Below are positions 24,125-33,056 of a stretch of DNA of 64,000 nt, piece by piece. The translations under genes and the position numbers were made by a program. The first letter of the stretch is position 1. Each line of letters begins with the position of its first letter. Source of the DNA: JALYRV01 sp040902895 (GTDB taxonomy: Bacteria; Acidobacteriota; Vicinamibacteria; Vicinamibacterales; SCN-69-37); the NCBI GenBank assembly GCA_040902895.1, contig JBBDWL010000112.1, forward strand, positions 23,913 to 87,912. The letters run 5' to 3'. Below the pieces are notes generated by a model. It made no database searches. It was not told where the DNA came from and saw only the letters and a program-made list of their open reading frames with translations.

Positions 24125-26580
24125 CGTCCGCGGTTTCTCCACACTGCGTCGCGCAGCCGCGCGAGCGTCTCGGGCGAGCCGGTGAACAGCTGCTCCGGAT
24201 AGCTCGCGTGGCGCACCATGTCCTGATAGATCGCGTCGGCCTGATACAGATTCAGACCCATGCCGGCCAGGTACTGCAACCGCAGGTTGCGGTCGCGGTT
24301 GATCTGCGCGTCCTGCAGCCACGGCGCCAGCTCGGTGCTATTGCCGGCGTACGTGGCAAACAGATCGACAGCCGATGTCATGCCGATCTCGGCCAGTGAC
24401 TGCGCCAGCACGGCATATTCAGGCTGTTCCAGTTTCCGTTGTACGGCGTCGACGTCGATGCGCAGCGGTTCGACGCTGCCGACGAGCACGAGATCGTAAC
24501 CCTGCCCCTCGACCGTGTTCGCCCACACGCTGCCGTTCGGGAACACCTCGAGGAACGTGCCGATCTCACTTTTCACGGCGTCGAGATTGCTCTCGTAGAG
24601 CTGCACGAACAGCGTGACCACGCCGCCGGGATTGAGCCGGCCCTTCACCGCCTCGAAGAACTCCTGCGTGTACAGGTTCGCGGCGCCCTTCACCCATGGA
24701 TCGAGCGGATCCGATGTGACGGCGTCGAACTTCTCATCCGTCGTCAATATGAAATGCCGCGCATCATCCAGATGGATCGTCGTCTTTGGATTCGTGACGA
24801 CGCTGAAGTTGTGCTGGCTGAAGAAGCGCGAGACGACTTCGGGCACCAGTGGCTCGATTTCGGCAATCTTCAAGTGTGTGACGGCCGGATCGACGCTTGT
24901 GGCGCCGGCCGTGACACCCGCGCCGCATCCGATGACGAGCACCGATCTGGGATTGGCCGGCAGCAGCGTCGTCAAATGCCCGAGCATGCGCTGCAGGCGC
25001 ATGTCCTGCGGCTCGCTCGAGGCCTGCACCTTGCCGGCGTTGTGATAGTTGAGCACGCCGTTGGGCGTACGCGAGACGGCGACGGATGATGTGAGGCCTT
25101 CGCCGGAATAGAAGATGTCGTTCTGCCCGATCCACGTCGCGGCATAGCGGCCGTACGCGATCAGGAGTCCGGGCACCGGCGGCACCGCGCGAGCCAGAAA
25201 GACGGCGATCAACACGGCGATGGCCGGCATGAGCTGCGCGGCGAGGCCTTTCGCCTTTGGCCCGCGCTCGGACGCTAGCACGATGATTCCGGAAATGGCG
25301 GCGCTGATGATCAGCAGCTGCTGCGATTTCTGACTGCCGATCCAGGCGACGAGCAGCAGGCTCGCGAACAGCGATCCGATGATGGCGCCGACGGTGTTGG
25401 CGGCATAGAGCCGGCCGACCAGGCGTCCGGGATCCTGTCCGGGCGCCGCGATCGAGGCAAGGGCGAGAGGGAAGCTGGCGCCCCAGAGAATCGCGGGCGG
25501 CAGCACCGCAAACAGGCAGCGCGCCAGATCGAGCTGGAAGTTGATCCAGGGGCTGGTCGCGAGCGATGGATTGACCGGCCAGTAGGGCATCCACGCCGAG
25601 AGCACGTACGAGGTCCAGGTGATGCCGGCCACGAGCAGCAGCTGGCACCAGCCGAACGCCAGGCGCGGACGCGTCAGCCGCTGTGCGATCGCCGCGCCGA
25701 GACTGCTGCCGATTCCCAGACCGGTCAGGAACACGGCAAGCACGAGCGCAAACGTATAGACGGTCGCGCCGAAGAGCAGCGACAGCAGCCTCGTCCAGAG
25801 CACTTCGGCCGACAGCGCCGTCATGCCAGAGATGCCGATGCCGAGATAAATCGGCCAGGCGTTGACCGCGGCTATCTCAGACGTGCCCGCCGCGGCCGGT
25901 TCGTACGGCGCCGATCTGGCCAGCAGCAGCGCGGCCACGCCGACGATGGCATTGAGCCCGACCGCCGCGAACGTCGCGATCATCACGTCGTGCTCGCGCA
26001 GCAGATAGAAACCGGCCGCAAGCGATCCAATCACCGCGCCCGCGATGTTGCCGCCATAGAAAAACCCGAGCCACGACACGCCTTTCGGTGTCGTCTCGAC
26101 CCAGCGCGCGACGGCCGGCAGCGTGGCGCCCATCAGCAGGGTCGGCGGCAGCAGGCAGATGGCCGCGACGATCGATCGCAGGATCATGCTGAACATGCCG
26201 GTGCCGGCCCAGGCCGTATAGAGCCCGCCGATGAGCGGCACGACGAGGAGCACGAGCAGACCGATCACGCCGATCGCCAGCTCCATCACGCCGTAGACCT
26301 TCAGCGGATGATGCGCCGTCGACACGAACCGCGGCAGCAGCAGACTGCCGAGACACATGCCGCCCATGAACGTGCCGAGCAGCACGCCGAGCGACACGGT
26401 CGACGATCCGATCACGAGCGACAGGATCTGAAACCAGACGACCTGATAGATGAGGGCGGCGGCGCCGCTTCCGACAAACAGCGCAAGCATGGCGGTGAAG
26501 TCCCGCCCGCCAGGCGCGGCGGCAACGGCAACGGTTTTTTGTGGCATGTGTGTCTGGATGATTGTATCCGGCGCCATCAT
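24121..26580 (-). CDS. Membrane-fused spermidine synthase-like protein
   Basis: An 819-residue protein. Residues about 28-480 hold some 12-14 hydrophobic helices (FVGSGAAALIYQVVWFQILS, GTFMGGMCLGSLLLPRF, PPTLLMGATLPAVARW repeated as PPAILWGASFPLALASI), in two MFS-like halves. Residues about 490-800 resemble a spermidine synthase: SVLVIGCGAGVTAGA (SAM motif), HLDDARHFI, FDAVTSDPLDPW and LYTQEFFEAVKGRLNPGG. ATG 26580, 26577 or 26547 could be the start. The family is common in Acidobacteria and Deltaproteobacteria, usually annotated fused MFS/spermidine synthase. Its real product is not known. It is convergent with the glycosyltransferase, the stops overlapping by 4 bases. Confidence 0.87.
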   Translation of the reverse strand: MMAPDTIIQTHMPQKTVAVAAAPGGRDFTAMLALFVGSGAAALIYQVVWFQILSLVIGSSTVSLGVLLGTFMGGMCLGSLLLPRFVSTAHHPLKVYGVMELAIGVIGLLVLLVVPLIGGLYTAWAGTGMFSMILRSIVAAICLLPPTLLMGATLPAVARWVETTPKGVSWLGFFYGGNIAGAVIGSLAAGFYLLREHDVMIATFAAVGLNAIVGVAALLLARSAPYEPAAAGTSEIAAVNAWPIYLGIGISGMTALSAEVLWTRLLSLLFGATVYTFALVLAVFLTGLGIGSSLGAAIAQRLTRPRLAFGWCQLLLVAGITWTSYVLSAWMPYWPVNPSLATSPWINFQLDLARCLFAVLPPAILWGASFPLALASIAAPGQDPGRLVGRLYAANTVGAIIGSLFASLLLVAWIGSQKSQQLLIISAAISGIIVLASERGPKAKGLAAQLMPAIAVLIAVFLARAVPPVPGLLIAYGRYAATWIGQNDIFYSGEGLTSSVAVSRTPNGVLNYHNAGKVQASSEPQDMRLQRMLGHLTTLLPANPRSVLVIGCGAGVTAGATSVDPAVTHLKIAEIEPLVPEVVSRFFSQHNFSVVTNPKTTIHLDDARHFILTTDEKFDAVTSDPLDPWVKGAANLYTQEFFEAVKGRLNPGGVVTLFVQLYESNLDAVKSEIGTFLEVFPNGSVWANTVEGQGYDLVLVGSVEPLRIDVDAVQRKLEQPEYAVLAQSLAEIGMTSAVDLFATYAGNSTELAPWLQDAQINRDRNLRLQYLAGMGLNLYQADAIYQDMVRHASYPEQLFTGSPETLARLRDAVWRNRGR

Positions 26581-26688
26581 CGTCGCGCCCCGAATACTGC
26601 CGGCCTCTATCGCGCCTGCCCGTCGCCATGATGGCGGTGCTGGCGCTGGCTACTACAATGATGACCGGCCCTGCCAGGGAAACGTTTT

Positions 26689-27189
26689 ATGGTGCGCGAA
26701 GAACTGCTCCATCTCATTGACTATCACTACTGGGCGCGGGATCGGATGCTCGCAGCGCTCGGTCTGCTGCCGCAGGATCTGTACGAGAAGCCTCTCGGCA
26801 GCAGCTTCGGCTCGATCCGTGACACGGCGGTGCACATCTACGCCGCCGAGTGGATATGGCTCGAGCGGTGGAACGGTGTCTCGCCTGCGGTGCCGCTCGA
26901 GGTCGAGGAGTTTCCAGACGTGGCGTCCCTGCGCGCGCGATGGTCCGGCCTCGAAGCCCGGGTCCGCGCGTACGTTGGGGCCCTTGAAGGCGATCGCGTC
27001 AACGAGCGCGTCGCCTACAGAAACATGGCCGGCGTCGCCGCCGAGTCGTCGCGCTGGACGATGATTCAACATGTCGTGAACCATGCGTCATACCATCGCG
27101 GGCAGGTGACGACGATGGTGAGGCAGGTGGGAGGGAAGGCGCCGGCGACGCAGGATCTCATCGCCTACTATCGGGAAAGAGGTCTCTAG
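26689..27189 (+). CDS. DinB family protein
   Basis: A 166-residue four-helix metal-binding protein of the DinB/YfiT-like family. Metal ligands are visible as the His in DTAVHIYAAEW and the HxxxH pair in IQHVVNHASYHRGQ. Members include damage-inducible proteins and thiol transferases (bacillithiol, mycothiol). Which of these applies is unknown. It is followed after 1 base by the YitT-like gene, so it likely heads this operon. Confidence 0.87.
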   Translation: MVREELLHLIDYHYWARDRMLAALGLLPQDLYEKPLGSSFGSIRDTAVHIYAAEWIWLERWNGVSPAVPLEVEEFPDVASLRARWSGLEARVRAYVGALEGDRVNERVAYRNMAGVAAESSRWTMIQHVVNHASYHRGQVTTMVRQVGGKAPATQDLIAYYRERGL

Positions 27190-27190
27190 C

Positions 27191-28045
27191 GTGACGGTCT
27201 CTCCGCTGCTGCGGGAAATCCGGAACGGTCTTCTGATTCTGGCCGGCATCATGTCGGCCGGACTCGGACTCAAAGGATTTCTGCTCGCCGGCGGGTTGAT
27301 TGACGGCGGTGTGACAGGCGTCTCGATGCTGCTCGATCGAGTCACCGCGTTGCCGCTCGCCTTGTGGCTGCCGATCGTCAATCTTCCATTCGTCGCCGTG
27401 GGCTGGCGGGTGATTGGACCGACGTTCGCCGTGCGCAGCGCGATAGGCATTTCAGGGCTGGCGATTGCGCTGGCGTTGGTGGACTTTCCGGAGGTCACCA
27501 CCGATCGGCTGCTCGAAGCCGTCTTCGGTGGGTTCTTCCTCGGTGGCGGCATCGGTCTGGCCATGCGCGGCGGCGCCGTGCTCGACGGCACCGAGATCGC
27601 CGCGCTGCTGATCAGCAAGCGCAGCCATGTGCTGAAGGTCGGGGACGTCATTCTCGTCTTCAACTCCGTGCTGTTCCTGGCGGCGATGTCGGTGCTGGGG
27701 GTCGAGTCGGCCCTCTATTCCATCCTCACGTACTTCACGGCGGCCAAAACGCTCGACTTCGTGATCCACGGCATCGAGGAATACACGGCGATCACGATCG
27801 TGTCGTCGAAGGCAGACGCCATTCGCGCAGCGCTCACCACATCGCTCGGCCGTGGTGTCACGGTCTATCGCGGCTACGGCGGGAAGAGCGGCTCTGAGCA
27901 GCACATTCTCTTCTGCGTCGTCACGCGCCTGGAGATCGGCGGCGTCAAGGCGATCATCAAAGGGATCGATGACGCCGCGTTCATCGTCTCCCATTCGCTC
28001 TCGGAGGTGGAAGGCGGCGTCGTGCGAAGGGCGGCGCTGCGGTGA
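27191..28045 (+). CDS. YitT family membrane protein
   Basis: A 284-residue protein with about five membrane segments (residues 10-180; GLKGFLLAGGLIDGGVTGVS is the family signature, GGFFLGGGIGLAMRGGAVLDG the second) and a C-terminal cytoplasmic DUF2179 domain (about 195-280, AITIVSSKADAIRAAL, RGVTVYRGYGGKSG, FCVVTRLEIGGVKAIIKGID, AFIVSHSLSEVEGGVV). The function of the family is not settled. GTG start; its stop overlaps the next gene (GTGA). Confidence 0.88.
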   Translation: MTVSPLLREIRNGLLILAGIMSAGLGLKGFLLAGGLIDGGVTGVSMLLDRVTALPLALWLPIVNLPFVAVGWRVIGPTFAVRSAIGISGLAIALALVDFPEVTTDRLLEAVFGGFFLGGGIGLAMRGGAVLDGTEIAALLISKRSHVLKVGDVILVFNSVLFLAAMSVLGVESALYSILTYFTAAKTLDFVIHGIEEYTAITIVSSKADAIRAALTTSLGRGVTVYRGYGGKSGSEQHILFCVVTRLEIGGVKAIIKGIDDAAFIVSHSLSEVEGGVVRRAALR

Positions 28046-29337
28046 GGCGGGTTGGCGCGGCGATCCTGGCGATCACTGTTGCCGTCGCCACGCTGTGCGC
28101 CTCGGCGCAGAGTCGCCTGCCGTCGCCGCCGCAAGAGCCGCCACCAATAAAACTCGGGACGTGGGATCAATTCGACACCTGGCTGAGCGCAATCGAACAG
28201 CATGTCCCTGGCGGCAACGACGAGGCTGTTCGGGCGATGCTTCGACTGGACGCGACCCAGCTGGAGTCCTTATTTCCGTACATGGTCTTCACACTCCGGG
28301 CAGCCCTGATTCGGGAGGACCGGGAGCCGCGGTTCGACGAGTTCCTGGCGTGGTACGGCACCCGACGGCATCAGCCCAACCCCACACTTCTACCAGCACG
28401 CGTCCAACGAGTGCTGGATGCCGGAATCGATCGCTTTCTCAAGCGCGCGGCCGTCCTGCATGCCGATATCGCGATTACCGTGCCGGAGGCGCATCTCTCG
28501 ACAAAGCCAGGCACGGGACGTCTGATCCAGGACGGGCGAGATATTCGCGACGCGGGACGGCCATGGCACTGGATTCTGGGACGCTCGTTCCTGCATCTTG
28601 TCTGGAACGCGCACATGGATCCGCATGTGCGCCTTTGGTACCAAGTGGCAGGCAATCACCTGCTCGCCAGCCGGGATGTCACCGAGGCGAAACCGCATCT
28701 GGCACGCGGGGCCGGGATATTTCCACTCGACGCAGAAATGCAGTTCCTGCGCGGATTCATGCACGAGGGGAGTGCGTCTCCAGAGGTTCAGGCGGCGATT
28801 GCCGATCGCATGGCGTCGATGCCTGTGCGAGACCGCGCCGGCTATCGTGCCGTTGTGCGTTCAGAGGGCGTCGAGCATGCAGATGCACTCGATGCGTTCA
28901 CCCAGGCGGTCAAGCTGGATCCGGCGCACACCGAGGCACGCGTGCGATTGGGCCGGGCGCTGACGCTGAACGGTGAACACGACCGCGCCGTCGCGGAGCT
29001 GCGAGCTGCGCTCGGCACGATCGACCACAAAACCCTGAGGTACTTCGCTCAGCTCTTTCTCGGACGCGCGGAGGAATTGCGCGGGGGTGTGACCGAAGCG
29101 CGTGCCGCCTACCAAGCGGCGTCGGCGCTGTTTCCGGAAGCGCAATCGCCGCGCCTGGCCCTCAGTCAACTCGAGCTGCAAGCTGGCAATCCCGAAGCGG
29201 CGCGTGCCATGTTTATCTTTCTCGAAGAAGCACCCCAAGGTCGGGACCCGTGGTGGTCGTACTTCAGCGAGCGCCTTCCGGGAAAGGCCGTATGGCTGCA
29301 GCGGCTCTGGTCCACCTTCGCGCAGGAGCTGAAATGA
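28042..29337 (+). CDS. Exported TPR-containing protein
   Basis: A 431-residue protein with a signal peptide (1-22). The first 270 residues are mostly helical with no motif I recognise. From about residue 285 there are TPR-like units: HADALDAFTQAVKLDPAHTE, ARVRLGRALTLNGEHDRAV, YFAQLFLGRAEELRGGVTEA and SPRLALSQLELQAGNPEAAR. It is coupled by 4-base overlaps to YitT upstream and to the VWA protein downstream. Acidobacteria often pair such TPR proteins with secreted VWA proteins. Confidence 0.75.
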   Translation: MRRVGAAILAITVAVATLCASAQSRLPSPPQEPPPIKLGTWDQFDTWLSAIEQHVPGGNDEAVRAMLRLDATQLESLFPYMVFTLRAALIREDREPRFDEFLAWYGTRRHQPNPTLLPARVQRVLDAGIDRFLKRAAVLHADIAITVPEAHLSTKPGTGRLIQDGRDIRDAGRPWHWILGRSFLHLVWNAHMDPHVRLWYQVAGNHLLASRDVTEAKPHLARGAGIFPLDAEMQFLRGFMHEGSASPEVQAAIADRMASMPVRDRAGYRAVVRSEGVEHADALDAFTQAVKLDPAHTEARVRLGRALTLNGEHDRAVAELRAALGTIDHKTLRYFAQLFLGRAEELRGGVTEARAAYQAASALFPEAQSPRLALSQLELQAGNPEAARAMFIFLEEAPQGRDPWWSYFSERLPGKAVWLQRLWSTFAQELK

Positions 29338-30197
29338 GGCGCGCCGTCGTCTGCGCAGCGGCTATCACGGCCGCTCTGACGGTGATGGCGACACATCAGG
29401 TGTTCGCGCAGCGTGCCACGTTCACAAGCCGGCTCGAGGCGGTGCGCGTCGACGTCAGTGTCACCCAGCGCAATCGACCAGTGCCCGGCCTGACCGCCGC
29501 TGATTTCGAGATCTTCGACAACGGCGTGCGACAGCAGGTGGAGCTTGTCGCGACCGACGAGCTGCCGCTCGATCTCGTGCTGGCGCTCGACATGAGCGGC
29601 AGTGTCACCGGCGCGCGATTCGAACATCTTCGCGGCGCGTCGCGGGCCGCACTGGCGGCGCTGACGGCTGGCGACAAGGCCGGACTCATCACCTTCAGCG
29701 CTCGCGTATCGCTGCCCGCGCCGCTCACATCCGATCTCGATCGGATTCGGGAGACGCGCGATCTGCCGGACGAGCAGGGAACGACGTCGATGATCGATGC
29801 GGCCTACACCGCACTCGCGCACGCGGATGCAGGCTCGGGCCGGGCGCTCGCTATCGTGCTCAGCGACGGTGTCGACACGTCGAGCTGGCTGACGGCCGAT
29901 TCGGTGGTCGAAACCGCCAAACGTCTCGACGTCGTGCTCTTCGGCATTTCCACTGGCGCACCGCGGCGCACACCGCTCGAAGCCCTTGCCGATGCTTCTG
30001 GCGGCGATCTGATCCGGATTGAGTCGACAGCCCAACTTTCCGCCACCCTCGAGCAGCTGATTCGCGCATTCCGTCAACGGTACCTTCTGAGCTTCGTGCC
30101 GCAGCATGTCGCGCGCGGCGGCTGGCACAAGATCGAGGTGCGGATGAAGCGCCGCGGTCTCAACGCAAAGGCGCGCCTGGGATACTTCGGGTCGTGA
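29334..30197 (+). CDS. VWFA-domain exported protein
   Basis: A 287-residue protein with a signal peptide ending near QVFAQR. It belongs to the acidobacterial VWFA-related family: TSRLEAVRVDVSVTQRNRPV and PGLTAADFEIFDNGVRQQVE form an N-terminal beta domain. The VWA fold follows with an intact MIDAS DMSGSV, TSMIDAAYTAL and IVLSDGVDTSS. The end (RQRYLLSFVPQH, GWHKIEVRMKRRG, ARLGYFG) is typical. It probably mediates metal-dependent protein interactions in the envelope. ATG 29334 overlaps the TPR gene. Confidence 0.88.
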   Translation: MRRAVVCAAAITAALTVMATHQVFAQRATFTSRLEAVRVDVSVTQRNRPVPGLTAADFEIFDNGVRQQVELVATDELPLDLVLALDMSGSVTGARFEHLRGASRAALAALTAGDKAGLITFSARVSLPAPLTSDLDRIRETRDLPDEQGTTSMIDAAYTALAHADAGSGRALAIVLSDGVDTSSWLTADSVVETAKRLDVVLFGISTGAPRRTPLEALADASGGDLIRIESTAQLSATLEQLIRAFRQRYLLSFVPQHVARGGWHKIEVRMKRRGLNAKARLGYFGS

Positions 30198-31060
30198 CGA
30201 CGCGCGCAACCCGCGCCTGCCTGAATTGCGGCGCCCCGTTGGCGGGGGGCTACTGCGGCCAGTGTGGCCAGCGCGTGGTTCCACCGTATCCATCCATCCG
30301 CGAATTCATGGGCGACGCCTGGCAGGAGCTCAGCGGATGGGACGGGCGGTTCGTGCGCACGTTCCGAGCGCTGGTGCGCCAGCCTGGCGGGTTGACTCTC
30401 GAAGTGCTGCAGGGGCGGCGTGCTCAGTACATCGCGCCGGTGCGGCTGTACCTGTTCGCGAGCGTGCTCTATTTTTTGCTTGCCGCGGCCAGCCCCACGG
30501 TGAGGGTCCCCGATGCCGAGACCGGCCGTTTGCGTGAGGTGAAAATCGGTATATGGGCCTCCGATACTGATCCAGGGGAGTTCACCGCCGAGGAGCGGGC
30601 GGATTTCGAGCGCCTGATCGAGAAGTCGCACTGGTTCTTCAAACCCATGTTCGAGTCCGTGCGAGACGGCGGCAGGTCGCTGCAGGCGCGGGTTGTGCCC
30701 GTGATGCCGAAGGTGCTGTTCGCGCTGGTGCCGGTGTTCGCGGCCATTCTCGCGCTGTTCTATTGGGGCCGGCCGTACCTGCAGCACCTGATCTTTGCGC
30801 TGCATCTGCAAACCGTGATCTTCATTGCGCTGGCCACGGCGGAAGCCTCAAAGTTCACGAACAGCCCGCAGATGGTGGCCCTCGTTGCGGTCCCGGCCCT
30901 CCTGTTCATCGCCGTTTACGCGCTTCGGGGACTTCGTCGCGTGTATCAGTCGTCCTGGCCCGCGACGATCGCGAAAGCCGCCGCTGTCGGCGCCGTCTAT
31001 GGTCTGGTCTCCGGAACGGTGATTTTCATGACCGTGGCGTCGCTGGCCTTCTTCCTGTAG
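30194..31060 (+). CDS. DUF3667 membrane protein with zinc ribbon
   Basis: A 288-residue protein. An N-terminal zinc ribbon CLNCGAPLAGGYCGQCGQ leads to the DUF3667 block (SIREFMGDAWQELSGWDGRF, ALVRQPGGLTLEVLQGRRAQ, YIAPVRLYLFASVLYFLL). Four hydrophobic segments follow between residues about 95 and 285. No function is known. GTG 30194 overlaps the VWA stop, so this is the last gene of the operon. Convergent with the YggT-like gene. Confidence 0.85.
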   Translation: MTTRATRACLNCGAPLAGGYCGQCGQRVVPPYPSIREFMGDAWQELSGWDGRFVRTFRALVRQPGGLTLEVLQGRRAQYIAPVRLYLFASVLYFLLAAASPTVRVPDAETGRLREVKIGIWASDTDPGEFTAEERADFERLIEKSHWFFKPMFESVRDGGRSLQARVVPVMPKVLFALVPVFAAILALFYWGRPYLQHLIFALHLQTVIFIALATAEASKFTNSPQMVALVAVPALLFIAVYALRGLRRVYQSSWPATIAKAAAVGAVYGLVSGTVIFMTVASLAFFL

Positions 31061-31076
31061 GCCATCGCCTCCTGGG

Positions 31077-31595
31077 CTAGACCGTCGTCTGCCGCTGAAT
31101 GAACAGGCGCAGCAGTCCCTTCACCGCCAGGTGCACGAGGAAGTACACGATGAGGGCGACGATGTAGGAGAGCATGAACTGGTAGTTGCCCGAGCCCGGA
31201 TCGGCCATGAGCCCCTGGAACGGCGCAAGCAGCGGCGAGGCCAGCGTGTCGATGAACTGCTTGAACCCCGCGTTCTCGCGCGCGCCCATCGCCTCGAGCA
31301 CGATCTCGAGCGAGATGATCCCGTAGATCAGATAAAAGATGTAGTCGACGACCTGCGACACGCGGGCCATGGTGCGCGTGCGCGCGAGGTCCGCCTCGGT
31401 GTCGCCCACTTCGCGCACGGCCTTCTGCTTGAGAGAGCTGGCCAGTGCTTCGGCCTGACCTTCGTCCCGCGCCGTGATGTCGTCGGCCTGTCGCGAGATT
31501 TCGGCGTGCACCTTTTCGCGGACGTCGCCTTTTACGGATTCGTGCTGCTGCAGCTTGCGGGCTTCATCGGCCGCAAGTTTTTCTTCGTCGTTCAT
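31077..31595 (-). CDS. YggT-family membrane protein with helical N-terminus
   Basis: A 172-residue protein. Residues 1-75 are charged and helical (KLAADEARKLQQHESVKGDV, ISRQADDITARDEGQAEAL), perhaps a coiled coil. Residues about 80-170 form a YggT-like unit: VSQVVDYIFYLIYGIISLEI, FIDTLASPLLAPFQGLMADP and FMLSYIVALIVYFLVHLAV, giving two membrane helices. YggT proteins are linked to osmotic stress and cell shape. The long soluble front is not typical of them. Confidence 0.75.
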   Translation of the reverse strand: MNDEEKLAADEARKLQQHESVKGDVREKVHAEISRQADDITARDEGQAEALASSLKQKAVREVGDTEADLARTRTMARVSQVVDYIFYLIYGIISLEIVLEAMGARENAGFKQFIDTLASPLLAPFQGLMADPGSGNYQFMLSYIVALIVYFLVHLAVKGLLRLFIQRQTTV

Positions 31596-31646
31596 GCGGA
31601 TGAGGTCTGCAAGTGGGGTGCCGCCGACTTACCGTCGAGCTGGGAA

Positions 31647-31676
31647 ATTATGCCCGGCTTATTTTCGTGTCGCTAA
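31647..31676 (-). promoter_or_regulatory. Possible promoter of the YggT-like gene
   Basis: On the minus strand TTAGCG (31671-31676) and CATAAT (31647-31652) are 18 bases apart, in a locally AT-rich patch 50 bases ahead of the YggT-like ATG. The spacing and hexamers are compatible with a sigma-70 type promoter. This is a visual match only. Confidence 0.3.
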
Positions 31677-31696
31677 AGTCCCACTAGCACCCGCGG

Positions 31697-33037
31697 TCAA
31701 CGATCAAGCGCGAGGACCGTGCGAAGCAGCACGTCGGCGCCGCGCGTGCAGTCGTCCCATCGCGTGAGCTCGCGCGGCGAATGGCTGATGCCGCCGATGC
31801 TCGGAACGAAGATCATCCCCATCGGCGAGAGCTGCGCCATCATCTGCGCATCATGGCCGGCGCCGCTGGGCAGGCGCGTGGAGCTGAGCCCAAGGCCGGC
31901 CGATTCGCGCTCGATGACGTCCTGCACGGCCATCTCGGCGAGGGCAGGAGGATTGCGGCTCAAGTCTGCGATCTCGATGCTGGTGGACGTGCGCGCCGCG
32001 ATCGCGGCCGCGCGTCGCCGAATCTCGGCGGCGAGCCGTTCGAGCTTCTCCACCGAGAGATCGCGCAGCTCGATCGTGAGGCGCGCGACGCCGGGAATCA
32101 CGTTCGGCGCATTGGGCTCGATCTCGACGTGCCCGACGGTGCCGACCTGCCGGCCCGGCTCGCTCGTCACCGCCTCGCGCACCGCGATCGCCAGATGCGA
32201 CGCGCCCAGCATCGCATCCTGACGCTCGTTCATCGGCGTCGTGCCGGCATGATTCGCGAAGCCTTTGATGATCGCGCGATAGCGCTGGATGGCGACGATG
32301 CCCTGGACGATGCCGATGTTCGTGGAGGCCTGCTCGAGCGTGCCGCCCTGTTCGATGTGAAGTTCGACATAGGCGTGGTGCGCGCCCTTCGGCCGCACCG
32401 CCTCCATGATGCGATCGGGCGTGCCGCCAAGCTTGCGGATGCCGTCGGCGCGGCGGAGCCCGTTCCACACCTGATCCATGTCGGCGGGCTTGACGTCGCC
32501 CGCCACGATACGGCTCGATGCGAGGCCTCGGCCGAAGGCAACCCCTTCCTCCGCCGCCCAGATCACCATCTCGAGCGGATGCCGGGTGCGGATGCCGTCG
32601 CGCTCGCACGCTTCAAGCAGGCCCAGCGCCGCGAGCGATCCGAGGTCGCCGTCGAAGTTGCCGCCGCTCGGCACCGAATCGATGTGGGAGCCGAACAGGA
32701 TGGGCGGCGCTGACGCATCGGTGCCCGCGCGCCGCGCGAAGATGTTGCCTGCCGGATCGATGCGCGGCTCGAAACCCGATGCGCGCATTTCGCGCATGAC
32801 GAACGCCCGCGCCGCGACGTCGGCGTCGGAATACGCGACGCGGCTTACGCCGTCGGCGAAGGTGCCGCCGGCCGGCCGGCCGAACATGCTCAGGGCTTCG
32901 ATACGCCCGCGCAGCTTCAGCCCGTCGATCCCTGGTTTCTGAGCGCCGGCAGCCCCGAGCGGACCGAGATACAGACCCGCAGTGCCCGCCGCCGCGCCCC
33001 TGACGAAGCTCCGTCGTGTCACCCGCATGCCGCGCAT
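31697..33037 (-). CDS. M20-type amidase (N-carbamoyl amino acid hydrolase-like)
   Basis: A 446-residue zinc hydrolase of the allantoate amidohydrolase/beta-ureidopropionase group. The N-terminus has a twin-arginine signal (VTRRSFVRGAAAGTAG), so it is exported folded. Metal-site residues: His in LFGSHIDSVPSGGNFDGDLG with the bridging Asp, the Glu pair in VIWAAEEGVAFG, His in YVELHIEQGGTLEQ, GFANHAGTTPM of the dimerisation domain, and GAGHDAQMM with GGISHSPRE at the end. It would hydrolyse N-carbamoyl amino acids or ureides. Start ATG 33037 or 33028. Confidence 0.9.
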   Translation of the reverse strand: MRGMRVTRRSFVRGAAAGTAGLYLGPLGAAGAQKPGIDGLKLRGRIEALSMFGRPAGGTFADGVSRVAYSDADVAARAFVMREMRASGFEPRIDPAGNIFARRAGTDASAPPILFGSHIDSVPSGGNFDGDLGSLAALGLLEACERDGIRTRHPLEMVIWAAEEGVAFGRGLASSRIVAGDVKPADMDQVWNGLRRADGIRKLGGTPDRIMEAVRPKGAHHAYVELHIEQGGTLEQASTNIGIVQGIVAIQRYRAIIKGFANHAGTTPMNERQDAMLGASHLAIAVREAVTSEPGRQVGTVGHVEIEPNAPNVIPGVARLTIELRDLSVEKLERLAAEIRRRAAAIAARTSTSIEIADLSRNPPALAEMAVQDVIERESAGLGLSSTRLPSGAGHDAQMMAQLSPMGMIFVPSIGGISHSPRELTRWDDCTRGADVLLRTVLALDR

Positions 33038-33056
33038 CTTACGCTAGGATGCAGCA